Assembly (NCBI GenBank): GCA_036346395.1
Contig: CM070598.1
Location: forward strand, 3,207,517 to 3,271,516
From: Hsuehochloa calcarea
Taxonomy: Eukaryota; Streptophyta; Magnoliopsida; Poales; Poaceae
Length of the DNA stretch: 64,000 nucleotides
Reading direction: 5' to 3'
The position numbers and the translations under genes were made by a program. Numbering within the stretch: the stretch's first letter is position 1; each line of letters opens with the position of its first letter. The notes beneath the pieces are model-generated. The model was not told the origin of the DNA, did not search any database, and worked only from the letters and a program-made list of their open reading frames with translations. This document shows, piece by piece, positions 22,120 to 33,676 of this stretch.

Positions 22120-24315
22120 ATGGATAAGTACTCCACCAAGCCGCATATCTTCGATGGGCACGACTATGCCTATTGGAAGAATCGCATGCGAGTCTTCCTT
22201 GAGAGCGAAGGACAAGCTATATGGGAGGTTGTTCGAGCCCGCTCGTTCTTCTGAAGTTATTCGCGGTTTCAACGACCCTCTTGGCTAACAACAATAAGGC
22301 AAAGAACCTCTTGTATGGTGGGCTTGGTAGGCGGAGTATGATCGAATTTGCAATCTTGAGATCACATGCGAGATTTGGAACACCCTCGAAACCTACCATG
22401 AGGTTCGTCTCAAATCAGAAAGTCGCGAGACGATCTATAAGCGTGAATATAACAAATTCGAGATGCGTCTGGAGAGAGCATCGATGACATTTTGATCGCT
22501 TCAACAAAGTGATTAATCGGATGAAGGTCGTTGGAATTGAATATTCTCGATCTGAAAATGCCACCCACCTCTTGGCTGCAATCAACACCAAGGAGTGGGA
22601 GATAAAGGCTACCGCCATTGAGGAGAACGTCAACCTCTCGATCGACTTTGGAGCTGCTCTATAGCAAGCTTAAGACTCATGAGATCAAGAGGATTGATCA
22701 TCCCAAGAAGGAAAATATGGCCTTGGTAGCGGACCGCTCAAGAGAGCTTCGATGGGTCTTCCGAGTCTTCTTACGGATTTTAAACTTCTGGTTTATCGCA
22801 ATCCATGAAGAGGAGTTTGAGAGTCTTCCCGAGGCCGAGTTAGCCCTCATAGTCGAGAAAAGCCACACGGGCCTATAACAATATGAGAAACAAAAGAGAG
22901 GAGGTCCGTGACTTGCTATGAGTGTGGTGAGCTTAATCACATCAAGACAAAGCGCCCCAAGTTGAAAGGAAAGAGCAACCACAAGGAAGGAAAGCCGACT
23001 TGGAAGAAGCCTCAATGGAACAAATCAAGATTTGATCTTGCCAAGCTCACAAAGCGACTCACCGGGTTCTTGCCGCTTTTGGGAACAATCCTTAGCGATG
23101 TGGACTCGGGAGCGAGGATGACAAGGAGGAGGAGATCCTCAAGACAAGAAGAAGGGAAGGCCAAGGACTTCACGGCGTTTGCTTCATGGCCGACTCGACG
23201 CGGCGTCGGCGACGATGAGTACCTCTCTCCTATGATGTCCTTTACGATAGATGCGAAACTATCTTTGAGCAACTCATGAGCCGAGGATAAGGCGTTAGAG
23301 TATATCATGGCTAGAAACAAGGACTTAGAGTCTCAAGTAGATAATTTGACTTTAGAACTTGCAAATACTAAGACTCTTGAATCTGATGAATGTTCTTCCT
23401 GCCATGCTCTACACTCAGAATTTGCTAAACTGCAATCTGCTCATGATATTGCTTTGCAACAACTTGAAAATGCTAGGACACTGAGTTAGTTGAGGTTAAA
23501 TCTGCTCCTTGTGAAAAATGCTTAGATTCCAGCAAGTTGGTTGCTCTGATCTTTATTGATCCTAGCCTTTGCTCTTTTTGCATTGAACGCGAACATGAAG
23601 TTAAAGATATCTTAGAAGCAGTTAGAGCTAAATATGCCAAGCTTAAGAACAGTATTGAGTCTTCTACATGTGCTTCATGTCCTGCTCTTAAACTTGAAAT
23701 TGCTTTATATAAGGAAAAATATGCTAGAGCTATTAAAGGCAAAACTTGTGAGTCATGTGTTAATCTTGAAAAAGAAAATGCTTATCTTAAGGATACCTTA
23801 GAAAAATTTTCTAAAGGTAAGAAACAATTAAACATGATTCTGGACAAATCTAAGACTCCTTATAAGAAGCAAGGATTAGGATACAACTCTGTCCAAGATA
23901 ATTCTAAGCCCCAAGTAACTCAAGTCTTGGAAAATGGGTTAGTTGAATTTAAAACCCAACCCGCAAAAACTACTTTTAAATCTGCGGGTTTTGCCCAAAC
24001 TTCTGTTAAGTCAAAGGGTGCTTCTCCCAGTGGTATCAAGTACCATTGCACCTATTGCAAGAAGAATGGACATTTGGTTGAGTTCTGTTGGCGTAGGTTG
24101 AAAAATGATAAGAAAAATTTTGCTAGAATTTCACTCAATCAACCTAGAGCTTTTATGAGACATGGTAATGTAGAAAAGAGGAAACCTGGTTTAGGATTTG
24201 TGTCACATGCTCATCATCATGTTCCTAGGCAGGATAACTCTTATGTTAAAGTAACCATTGCTCATAACAGAACTTCAAACTTAATCAAGGATAGCATACG
24301 CTTTGCATACTACTG
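22120..24315 (+). pseudogene. gag of the SIRE-type element, broken
   Basis: ATG at 22120 opens MDKYSTKPHIFDGHDYAYWK and FLESEGQAIWEVVRA, then stops. Later frames give a first knuckle with its last Cys lost (CYECGELNHIKTKRP, near 22912), a coiled-coil Lys/Glu/Leu region (23310-23850) and an intact second knuckle (CTYCKKNGHLVEFC, near 24050). Two knuckles separated by a coiled coil are characteristic of SIRE gag. Several single-base frameshifts break it. Confidence 0.88.
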
Positions 24316-24389
24316 AGACGTGTGTCTCGATCTTCGGGTTCCCAAGTCTTGTTTAACTAACTTGATGTTGAGACACATTGTTCTTCTGT

Positions 24390-27300
24390 GCCTTGATTTT
24401 CGAGATTACCGCGGAAGAGGAAGGACACGTGGTTCGTCGACTCACTTTATTCACGCCACATGACCGGAGACTCAAGATGGTTCACCTCCTTCACGCGATC
24501 GACGGTGATGAATTCATCACCTTTGGAGATGATAGGCAAGGGCGGATTGAAGGCAGGATCGATCGGGGTGAGCGACAAGTTCATCCTCAAGGACGTCGCC
24601 CTTGTGGACAAGCTAAGGTTTAATTTGCTTTCTGTCTCTCAACTTCTTGATGATGGCTATGAGACTAGATTTAAGAAAAATGCTTGTCGGGTGCTTGATT
24701 CTTTGGTGAGCTTGTTTTTGGGATTACTAGAGTTGCTAGGATCTTTGGGTGATTTTTACGAATCTCTTCTTGGTTCTCTCAAGTGCTTAATTTCATCTTC
24801 TTCTTCGAGTTACGGCTTTGGCACCGTCGTTTGGGGCACATTGGTTTTGATCATCGACGCGAGTTAGCAACCTTGAGCTCATGAGAGGTTTGCCTAAACT
24901 CAAAGCCGTCAAGGATCTTTGTATGTATGCGCCTCTGTAGGCATGGCAAGCAAGTTGCCGCCTCACACCCTTGATGACTATGGTCATGGTAGACGGACCG
25001 GGACGATTGCTTCATATGGATCTTGTTGGTCCCGCTAGGTTCGGTCGATCGGTGGTAATTGGTACATTCTTGTCATAGTCGATGATTTTTCGAGATATTC
25101 TTGGGTGTTCTTTCTTGCTTCGAAGGATGAGGTCTTTGATCATTATCATGATCTTGTTCTTCGTTTGGCTTCGAACTTCACAGGTGCCTTGAGAGCAATC
25201 CGCGATGACAATGGCACGGAGTTCAAGAATGCCTCGTTTGCCTCTTTTGTCTTTGGCGTGGATTGAGCATCGCTTCTCTTCTCCACACGTCCCTCAACAA
25301 AATGGCGTTGTGGAAAGGAAGAACAGGACCTTAGTCTCGATGGCTAGGACGATGCTAGATGAGTATAGCACACCGAGGAGGTTTTGGGCGAAGCTATTTC
25401 TCTTGCTTGCCATATTGCAAATCGTGTCTTTTTGAGACCGTCTTTGGGCAAGACTCCTTATGAGCTTCGTTTTGTAGAAAACCCTCTGTCTCGCACTTTC
25501 GAGTCTTTGGATCCAAGTGTTTTATTCTCAAGGCAGAAATCTAGATAAATTTGAGTCAAGAACTTTTGATGGTTTATTTTGGGTTATCTGCTCATTCAAG
25601 GGTTTTCGAGTTTTTAATCTTTGAAACTAACTCGTTCAGAGACATGCAATGTCACTTTTGATGAGACTAGCCACGAGCTAGATCGGATATTTCGGTGATA
25701 CACAGTGACAGAGAGTATATTTGTAGAGGAAGATGATGATGGACTCGATGATACTCTTCCACTGCTTCTGCTGTTGACATTCCTATTCTGCGCACAAGAA
25801 CCCGCCGTGACTACTTCGCCTTGGTTGAGGCACTGCGCATCTTCATCATCGCATTACTGCGGAGGTCGAAGAGGTACTTTCTTCTCGGTGCGCCACTTCA
25901 CATTCAAAAGCGAAGATCCGCGGATCGGATGATAGGTAATATCCATGAGCGAGTCACTCGCTCCGGTATCATGATCCAAACCTCTATTCTCATTCTGCTT
26001 TTGTAGCTTCTTTTGAACCCCGCGATATATCACATGCTTTATCTGATTCGAGTTGGGTCAATGCCATGCATGAGGAGTTAGAGAATTTTGAGAGGAATAA
26101 GGTTTGGAACCTAGTAGAACCTCCTAGTGGTCATAATGTTATAGGAACCCATTGGGTATTCAAAACAAACAAAATGAGGATGGTTACGTGGTTAGAAACA
26201 AGGCTAGGTTAGTAGCTCAGGGTTTTAGCCAGGTTGAGGGTTAGATTTTGATGAGACCTTTGCTCCTGTTGCTAGACTAGAAGCTATTCGCATTCTTCTT
26301 GCATTTGCTGCCTCTAAGGGCTTTAGATTATATCAGATGGATGTTAAGAGTGCCTTTCTCAATGGTTTTATAGAGGAGGAGGTTTATGTTAGGCAACCCC
26401 TGTGCTTTGAGAATCCCAAGAACCCACATCATGTCTTCAAGCTATCCAAAGCCTTGTATGGTCTTAAACAAGCCCCTAGAGCACAGTATGATAGACTTAA
26501 GACCTTCTTGCTTAAGAATGATTTTGAGATGGGTAAGGTAGACAAGACCTTGTTCATTCTTAGGCGTGGCAATGATTTCTTACTTGCTCAGATTTACGTT
26601 GATGATATTATCTTTGGTGGTTCTTCTCATGCTCTTGTTTCTAGCTTTTACGAGACTATGTCCGGGAATTTGAGATGAGCATGATGGGAGAGCTCAATTA
26701 CTTTACGGGGCTTCAAATCAAGCAATGTAAGGAAGGATCTTCATCCATCGACGAAGTATACTAAGGATCTGCTCAAGCGCTCGACATGGGTGATTTGCAA
26801 GCCGATCGCTACTCCCATGGCGACTTGATCGCTTTGGATCCGGATGAGGAAGGAGAAGCCGTGGATCAACGCGAGTACCGCAAAGATGATCGGCTCCCTC
26901 CATGCACTGACGGCATCAAGACCGGACATCCACTTCACGATCGCCTCTGCGAGGTTTGAGCGTCTCGAGAACTTCCCATCGCCAAGCGATTAAGCGCATA
27001 TTCAAGTATTTACACTCTACCCTCGAAGATGGCATTTGGTACTCTGTTCTTCTTCTTTATCCATTCGGGGTTTTCGATTACGATTTTGCGGTTTCGACGA
27101 TAGGAAGAGTACCTCGGGCACTTGTCACTTCCTAGGCACTTCTCTTGTTTCTTGGTCTTCTAGGAAGCAGTCCTCTGTTGCACAATCTCTCACGAGGTGA
27201 GTATGTAGTCTTTGCTAGTTCTTGTAGTCGATTTTGTGGATGGTATCCACTCTTAAGGACTACGGGTTAAATTTTGCTAGTGTTCCTCTTTTACGTGATA

Positions 27301-27480
27301 ACATACGCTATTAACATTGCTAAGAACCTGTGCAACACTCTAGGACCAAGCACATAGACATTCGCTATCACTTCCTTAGAGACCATGTCGAGAAGGGTGA
27401 TTTTGTGCTACACTTAGTGAGTCAGAGGCTCAATCGGTGATATCCTCACCAAACCTTTAGACCCAACTAGGTTTGCCACC
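24390..27480 (+). pseudogene. pol of the SIRE-type element, broken
   Basis: Pieces in copia order: pre-integrase (FILKDVALVDKLRFNLLSVS near 24570), integrase (DNGTEFKN near 25207; SSPHVPQQNGVVERKNRTL near 25280), RT (MDVKSAFLNGFIEEEVYVRQ at 26337; ALYGLKQAPRAQYDRL; IYVDDIIFGGSSH) and a poorly readable RNase H to about 27480 (KHIDIRYH-like near 27350). Numerous frameshifts and stops. Confidence 0.88.
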
Positions 27481-27489
27481 TTAAGAAGC

Positions 27490-29265
27490 GAGTTAGGGTA
27501 ATTTATCCCTATGGGTTGGTTTGAGGGGAGTTCGATCTTTTCCGATCTTACCTTGTTCTTTTGATCTTTTATTGTTCTTTTCCGAACTTGTTGATCTTTT
27601 GAACTTTTTAGGTTTTAGGCTTTTTATTGCATCGCATTGTATCATATTGCATTCATATGTAAAATACTTCAAGTGGTTTGAAAAATCCAAAAGATGCATT
27701 GTAATATAAAATTTTACCTTATCTTTTAAAATTGATGAAGCTTTGCCTATTACCCTTTGGAGCTTTAGTATTTCAATTCTTGCTCAATGCCATGTCTAGT
27801 TCTTTGACTTGCTAGAATTATCATGCTTTTACATGTGTAGCTAAGTCTTTGCTATATGAGCTAGAACTTTAAAACAAAATCGAACTAAGAAATTGCAATT
27901 TGTGGATGTTTTAGCGAGTTGCGCAATTAGTGCTCCTTTTGTGACATTGGCCTGTCGTAATTGCTTTGTTAACTCTTTGATCTAAAATTGACCATTACTT
28001 GAGCTTTTGTGTTCTTGAGATTCTAAAAATGCTCTTGTGAAAAATTAAAAAATTCAAGATTGTCTTATGCTTAAAATGTGCCAAACTATTCTTACGAGAC
28101 CGCTTGTCAAATGACATGAACTTGGAGATAGTTTGATGATCCGAGACGATCTCATGGGGATTGCTTGTCGAAATGACATGAACCTCAAGATTTGTCGCCA
28201 GTAGAAGCTTAGAAAGAGTTTGTGGATGGCTCCTAGTCCGTAATCTTCTTTACTAAGATATACCTTTAATCAACTTTTGGTCAAGCTTAGGATGAGTTTG
28301 TGGATGGCTCCTAGTCCAGGATCTTGTCACTAAGTTAGATCATTAGTCAACCTCAATATTCAATGCAAATGAGAAAAATATTGACAAATGGGCGTTTACA
28401 AAGATTGAGCAAAATGATTCAATACGGGACTTGATTGACTCTTAATGTGGTCTTTGTTAGATTTTTGATCTCACTTTGACATTTTGACATGGCCAATTTC
28501 ACTTTAGGATCCTGTTGATGAACTTCTTTGAATTTGAAGCGTTGCTTAAATTGATCAAATCTATTGCTTTACTTTTGAGCCTTGGTGCTTAGCTTTGATA
28601 TATATGTCTTACCATGATCTTGCTAGCAATCGGGCTTGATATGTTGTTTGTGCAATATTAGAAATGCTAGCTAGTTCTTTTGGGTAATCTCCAAAGCTTC
28701 TTGTAATCAAAAATTGAAAAATACAAAAATGAAGCCACTCCATTGCACTTCATGCATACTTCTTCTTTTGCTTCTTTCTTCATTCGCAAATTGCTATCTC
28801 TGGATGAGAGGAAGGCGTGATTCCTTGATGACTCCATTGTCAAAGGGGAGAAGATATTTCGATGTTGGGAGAAGTTTATACAAAGGGAGAAAGTTGGAGA
28901 ATTTGAAATTTTCTCAAATCCGAGGATCATAGTGAGGGGAGTTTTGAATTGCATTCTTATTGTCTTATTGACTCTTACGAACTTGAATTGCATTTATTAC
29001 TCCTCACAATGATCAAAGGTCAATTGAACAATTGTTCTTTCATATGGACCTTAAGTGAGATTTTTGACTTTTAAAATCAAAGTTTTATGCTTTCTTTTGC
29101 CTTATCTCACTTGTCTATGCTATTCGATGCCGACTTGGTCATTTCCATTGCTTTCTCTTGCTTATGGACCAAGTTGTGCCTTTGTCACAAACGAAAGTAT
29201 TTTACTTTTCAAACCTTCAAATTACATTTTTCGGATTATTGCCAATGTGTTCATCAAGGGGAGAT
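27490..29265 (+). other. noncoding 3' region and polypurine tract of the SIRE-type element
   Basis: About 1.75 kb lies between RNase H and the 3' LTR. Some SIRE elements carry an envelope-like frame here. I see only short frames with no convincing envelope-like protein. A purine tract (caaggggagat) directly precedes the LTR at 29266. Confidence 0.7.
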
Positions 29266-31250
29266 TGTGGATATCATGGGGATATGCTCCAGATCTTAGA
29301 ATGATATGACAATTGGCAATGGCGTTAATGGTTTGTCGTTTCACGGTTTTCGACAAAGTTTCAAAGACTGCTCGGACTTTACGATGAGGCGGTCTGACCG
29401 CCATATACACGGCGGTCCGACCGGTCCCCAATCGATCGGACCGGCCATGTGCGCCGGTCGGACGGCCGTGACCAAAAGTGGTCAAAGCAGTGGGGCCAAA
29501 AATAGAGGTGTAGGCAAGTGAGGGGATCCCATTGTTCTTGCTCCCATAATTTTGGAGTCTCGATAAAAAGTTCTATTGGTTTAAAGTTTCCGTAGGTTTG
29601 GATTTTCGGGGTTGAAAATTGGCTAAGTCCTTACGGCGGTCGGACCGGCCTTTGGCGGCGGTCCGACCGGCAAAGCCAGCGGTCGAGCCGCCACGAGTGA
29701 TCGACCGGTTGTTACTTGAACGTCGCTGTCGTGGCGGCGTTGTTCGTTGGTTAGGTCAAAGTCATGAGTTTCGATGCATATGTGTTGCATGATGCATGTT
29801 TTGACTAACGTGGGTCAAGTTGCGAAGAACTTGTTCCTGCTTCGATTTGCTTGTCTATTGTTGTGCGAGTTGCTTGGTGGTCAACGACGGTCAACGGCGA
29901 GGATGATCGGACGAGGCTTGGAGAGCTTAGGTCGAGCGATCGGCGATGCCGGGTGAGGTCAATGAAATCAAGTATGGTGCGAGAATGGACAAGGATGACC
30001 GAACAGACGATTCGGTCGATCGGTTTGATCAAGCGGCGCGGGAGTCGGTGCAAGTGCCATGGTGGTTTCGGTGGGGCCGGATGGGAGAGACTTGCCGACA
30101 TGGAGAGAGCCGTGATCAACCTACGTGGCGAGCATGCGAAGTGCTTGCGAAGATGGACTCGGTCTTGGAGAAGGACCGAGAAGGGTATTTTGGTAATCTT
30201 ACCAAATATCACCTTGGTGACCTTTTGCCTACCCACGGCGCAAGGCGGCGCAAGAGAAGCGGTTTAGGTTAAGAGGTGTTGTAGGCGGCGCTTTAAAATG
30301 CGTGCGTGTGTGACCCGTTTGTGTTGGGCCTTAACGGAGCCCATTTGAGTTAATTTTCTAGAAGGTCTAAGTCTCCACTATAAATAGAGGAGGAGGTGGT
30401 GCACCCCTTCAACCCTTTAATCATTATTGAAACCCTAGTTTTGGCTTAGGGAGAGGATTAGTGGAGGTTAGGGTTCTAGAGAGTTTTGATTTGATCTTGT
30501 GCTCTCGGATTGAGCTTTGTCCTCCATTGATGGAGTGGTCAGAAACCCAAACCCTATCAATCAATCCAAAGAAAGCTTTGATCAAAGATGTGTCTCTTTG
30601 CCCTTCTTCTCTCTATTTGGTGATTTTGAGTCTTTCTTTGATTCGCATGTTTTTGATTGATTTGTTTACATGATATAGCTTGCTGTGACATGTGGGAACA
30701 CATCTAAGATCATCTTGATCATCAATCACCCACGAGCAAGTTTTTGGGTCACGTTTTCGTTTGACTCGGTTTTGAACCATCCATCTCTCAAACTGAAAAA
30801 TGTCGTAACTTTTCCATGGATCTCCATGATCTTCAATTGGAATAGGTTCCTGACATCCTAGAGAAGGTGTGTTCCAAGTTTCATGAAGTTTGGAGTTGTA
30901 GATCAAAAGTTAGACCTATTTGCAACTTCGTTTTTCGGGCTGATTTCACTGTTCATCTACGGAGGTCGACCGCCTAGCTAGAGGTCGGACCGCCCCTTGG
31001 AGAGGTCAGACCGCCCCTGAGTAGAGGTCAGACCGCCCTTCTCTTAGGAAATTAAGTTTCGATTGTTTTTGGTTGTTTTGCTTCGGGGTTTTGATTGGAT
31101 TCAATCCTAGTCTTCCGCTGTACTGGTATATCGATCTTCATAGCTTCTATAGCTTTTGGAGTGAAATTTGTGTTGAATCTAATCGAGGTTGAAAAAGTGA
31201 GCGTGCTCCTATTCACCCCCCCCCCCTCTAGTCGCCTTTTCGGTCCAACA
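29266..31250 (+). repeat. 3' LTR of the SIRE-type element
   Basis: 1985 bp, starting tgtggatatcatgggg and ending tccaaca. It contains a run of about 13 C near 31216-31228 where the 5' LTR has only 5, at the conserved attcaccccctctagtcg motif. Confidence 0.93.
30379..30386 (+). promoter_or_regulatory. TATA box of the SIRE-type 3' LTR
   Basis: TATAAATA, the counterpart of 21211-21218. Confidence 0.65.
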
Positions 31251-31691
31251 ATTTCTAAACCACTCACCTTATACTGCGATAACGAACCCGTAGTCTTTTA
31301 TGCGAGTAACAACAAGTCAAGTGGTGCTTTGCCAAACACATTGATATTAAGTATCATGTTGTGAAAGATAGAATCCAGGATCAAACCATTAGTATCAAGC
31401 ATATAGTACTAAGTCAATGCTTGCAGATCGCTTACTAAAGGCTTACCACCCAATATTTTTCGTGATCATGTTGCTTTATGGGTTTATTGGAAAGCCTCTG
31501 ATTCTGGATAAAAGGACCTTAAAACAAACAAACTCCCATTAAGTATAATGAATATCCATTTCGAAGATGAGATAGTACACTATAGGTGCTGGGGTAGTAT
31601 GTCACTTCATTGGCCATGCAACACATTACCTTGGTATGCTATTTTATTGAGGATAGGCTTATGTTGTTAGCCTTTCGATCAAAGGGGAGAA
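31251..31691 (+). pseudogene. RNase H end and 3' tail of the outer copia element
   Basis: Reads ISKPLTLYCDNEPVVFYASN, the continuation of the RNase H interrupted near 20100, then degenerates. The join needs one extra G on the left side (GAG-TGG-TTG should be GAG-GTG-GTT). The polypurine tract aaaggggagaa at 31681-31691 precedes the right LTR. Confidence 0.88.
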
Positions 31692-32129
31692 TGTTGGGTT
31701 GATCTCGGCAACAGAATCCGAGAAAACAGGGGGCATCCCCAATAGCGCCCTGATCGGGGGCTCTACCAACAGAATTGGTCTAGGTCTCGTTCATCGAGCA
31801 CCATACAAATAGGAAGAGCATCTCGGCAGGTTTTGGCTGATAATATATGAGTCAAGGCAACAAACCCTAACATATCCGATCTATTACGGGCGCTCAGGTG
31901 TGCGAAGACCGACGGCCACTGAACCACCGCCGCCACTTCGACATCACGTTTTCTCAGGCCGACGTACCGCCGCCCTCTTCTCCGCCGATCCTGACCGATC
32001 CTAAGATCCGATGGCATCTTCCTCTTCGGGTACGTCTCACGCTTCCGCACTAATGTTTTGCTAGGTGTTCATTTATGTGCTAGGGTTAGTCATGTTTTAG
32101 ATCAAGTCATTAGTTCAGTATTATCAACA
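31692..32129 (+). repeat. 3' LTR of the outer copia element
   Basis: 438 bp. Pairs with 15122-15544 and is followed by the target duplication CTATG. Confidence 0.93.
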
Positions 32130-32134
32130 CTATG

Positions 32135-32580
32135 CACAGGCTGAAGAAATTTTTGGCCAAGCACATAGCGACCTGCTCTGCGGTTTCGCCAAGTTCCTTC
32201 CAGCGGAGCACGACTCGCCACCAAGTAGTGCAGAAGAGGAGCCGGAAGAGCATCGCCGGACATCGAAGTGCAAGCCTGCCCCTAGCGCGATCACAGAAGA
32301 CGTTCCCTACAAGATGAGCAGGGCCAAGAAACCCCGCGCCGACGACCGCAAGAACCAGCGAGCCCTCATCGACGGCTCAGAGAGGCACAAGTGGAGGCGC
32401 TACAGCGCAGGACGACGACATCCTTGTGTTCAGGAAGGCATGGGAGTTTGAGACTGAGTACTCCAAGCTGGTGGCCACAACAAGACAGGCGGAGAGATGA
32501 CAGAAAGAACGCGCTCAAGGTGCCTCGTCGACAAGACAAGCAGAGAGACTCCAGGGAAAGAACCTGGACGCAATGATGCG
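32135..32580 (+). pseudogene. SIN3-like (PAH-domain) gene remnant, downstream half
   Basis: Directly after the copia target duplication the frame reads QAEEIFGQAHSDLLCGF and AKFLPAEHD, the second half of a PAH domain (helices 3 and 4), completing the half that ends at 14685. An acidic/basic linker (SAEEEPEEHRRTSKC, AKKPRADDRKNQRAL) follows. In another frame ILVFRKAWEFETEYSKLVAT, possibly a third PAH-like helix, appears near 32417, so there is a frameshift between. The sequence then fades. I see no C-terminal HDAC-interaction region. It is a partial gene, not functional as found. Confidence 0.62.
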
Positions 32581-33676
32581 GCTGCTGTTCGTGGCGTGCC
32601 AGGGGGACGCGGCTGGGGTGGGAAATGTGTCAGAAATGGGAGGAAATTTGGTTGGGTTGGAGTTCCGTATGGATTAGGTTGAATTGGGTTTTAGAGGTGG
32701 AGAAGTGGACGGTTTTGGATTCGGTTTATGTGCTGCATTGAAATGGGTTGGATTGAGTTTTAACTCATTAGCAGACCTACATGTACAATACATGAAAAAT
32801 GTCATTGAACAAAGATGTTTCAAATCTAGATACATCAAGGTCCATGAATGTTCAGGCTCCAAACTAGTAAGCGATATATTCTTTTGTGGAGATCATGTGT
32901 ATATGATCTTAATCTTAGTGTTTTGAACAATCGGCGGTGTCGAGGTGTTTGCGAGAAACCCTCGGTTTAGCAGAGTTTTAGTGGTTTGTCAGGTCGTAGG
33001 CGATATGGCCGACCCTGGGGTAGTAGTCCGATCGGCCAAGGCCCGACGGTCAGACCAACCGAAAATGAAAAGTGAAATTTTGATCAATATGATTAAACAC
33101 TTATCTTAGAGTGTTTGGATTTGTGTTTGCACCAGGTTTCATGGAAAATAGAGTTTCGAAGCAAAAATAGATAAGAGTTTTACCGAAATGTCCAGAGAGA
33201 TCACTTTCCAGTCCTTTGAAAAAATTATGGTTCCTTATTTTCTCGGCTTGTAACCACCTCGCTAGCCTCGGTCATTTTCTAGCAGCACCTTGATCGTTCT
33301 GGACCTAATCTCTCCTAACTCAGTCTCGATCCCGTCTGCCTCACTATGACGTAGCTCCGGAGTCCTACAACCATCACCAATAAGCAAACGATTACGTAGC
33401 ACCACACGACACACCAAATCACCAATTCACACAATTAAATGAGTCACGAACGCATACCTTCAAAGATTCGCTCACGGAAACATCACTTTACCTCAAGAGC
33501 TCTTTGCTCAAACTTTGTCTTCCGTAGTTCTTGTCCATCTTGCACCTTGCTTGAGTCCAACCAACTCACCCGGCATCCACGACCGTTCTGGATATTGGTT
33601 TTCCTAACCGAGTCCTGGTCCTCCTCGTGGTTGACCATAGTTGACTCCAAGCTATCTTTGGCCTGGAGTGCTTGAC
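32581..33676. other. unassigned repetitive-looking DNA
   Basis: It begins with a GGGTT-rich tract (32640-32760) like that at 14225-14400. From 32935 there is LTR-like sequence (cggtcagaccaacc, gtttcatggaaaatagag), then C/T-rich sequence. No gene is seen. It may be the LTR side of the gypsy fragment that follows. Confidence 0.4.

Larger units (their letters stand above)
20103..31250 (+). mobile_element. SIRE/Maximus-type Ty1/copia retrotransposon, nested
   Basis: LTRs of about 2 kb lie at 20103-22065 and 29266-31250. The right LTR begins tgtggatatcatgggg and both end cggtccaaca. The left LTR starts CG rather than TG. Target duplication: ATTTA at 20098-20102 and ATTTC at 31251-31255; the uninterrupted host codon (ATT TCT) supports ATTTC as the original. 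The element sits in the RNase H gene of the outer copia element in the same orientation. The very long LTRs, a long gag with coiled-coil and two knuckles, and a long noncoding stretch before the 3' LTR fit the SIRE/Maximus lineage. All coding parts are disrupted. Confidence 0.93.
15122..32129 (+). mobile_element. Ty1/copia LTR retrotransposon (outer), carrying a nested element
   Basis: The flanking LTRs at 15122-15544 and 31692-32129 both start tgttgggttgatctcggcaa and end ttatcaaca. The 5-bp target duplication CTATG lies at 15117-15121 and 32130-32134. A tRNA-iMet primer site follows the left LTR and a polypurine tract (aaaggggagaa) precedes the right one. Domain order gag, protease, integrase, reverse transcriptase, RNase H places it in Ty1/copia. 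Without the 11-kb insertion it would be about 5.9 kb. It is inserted in the SIN3-like remnant. Confidence 0.95.
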
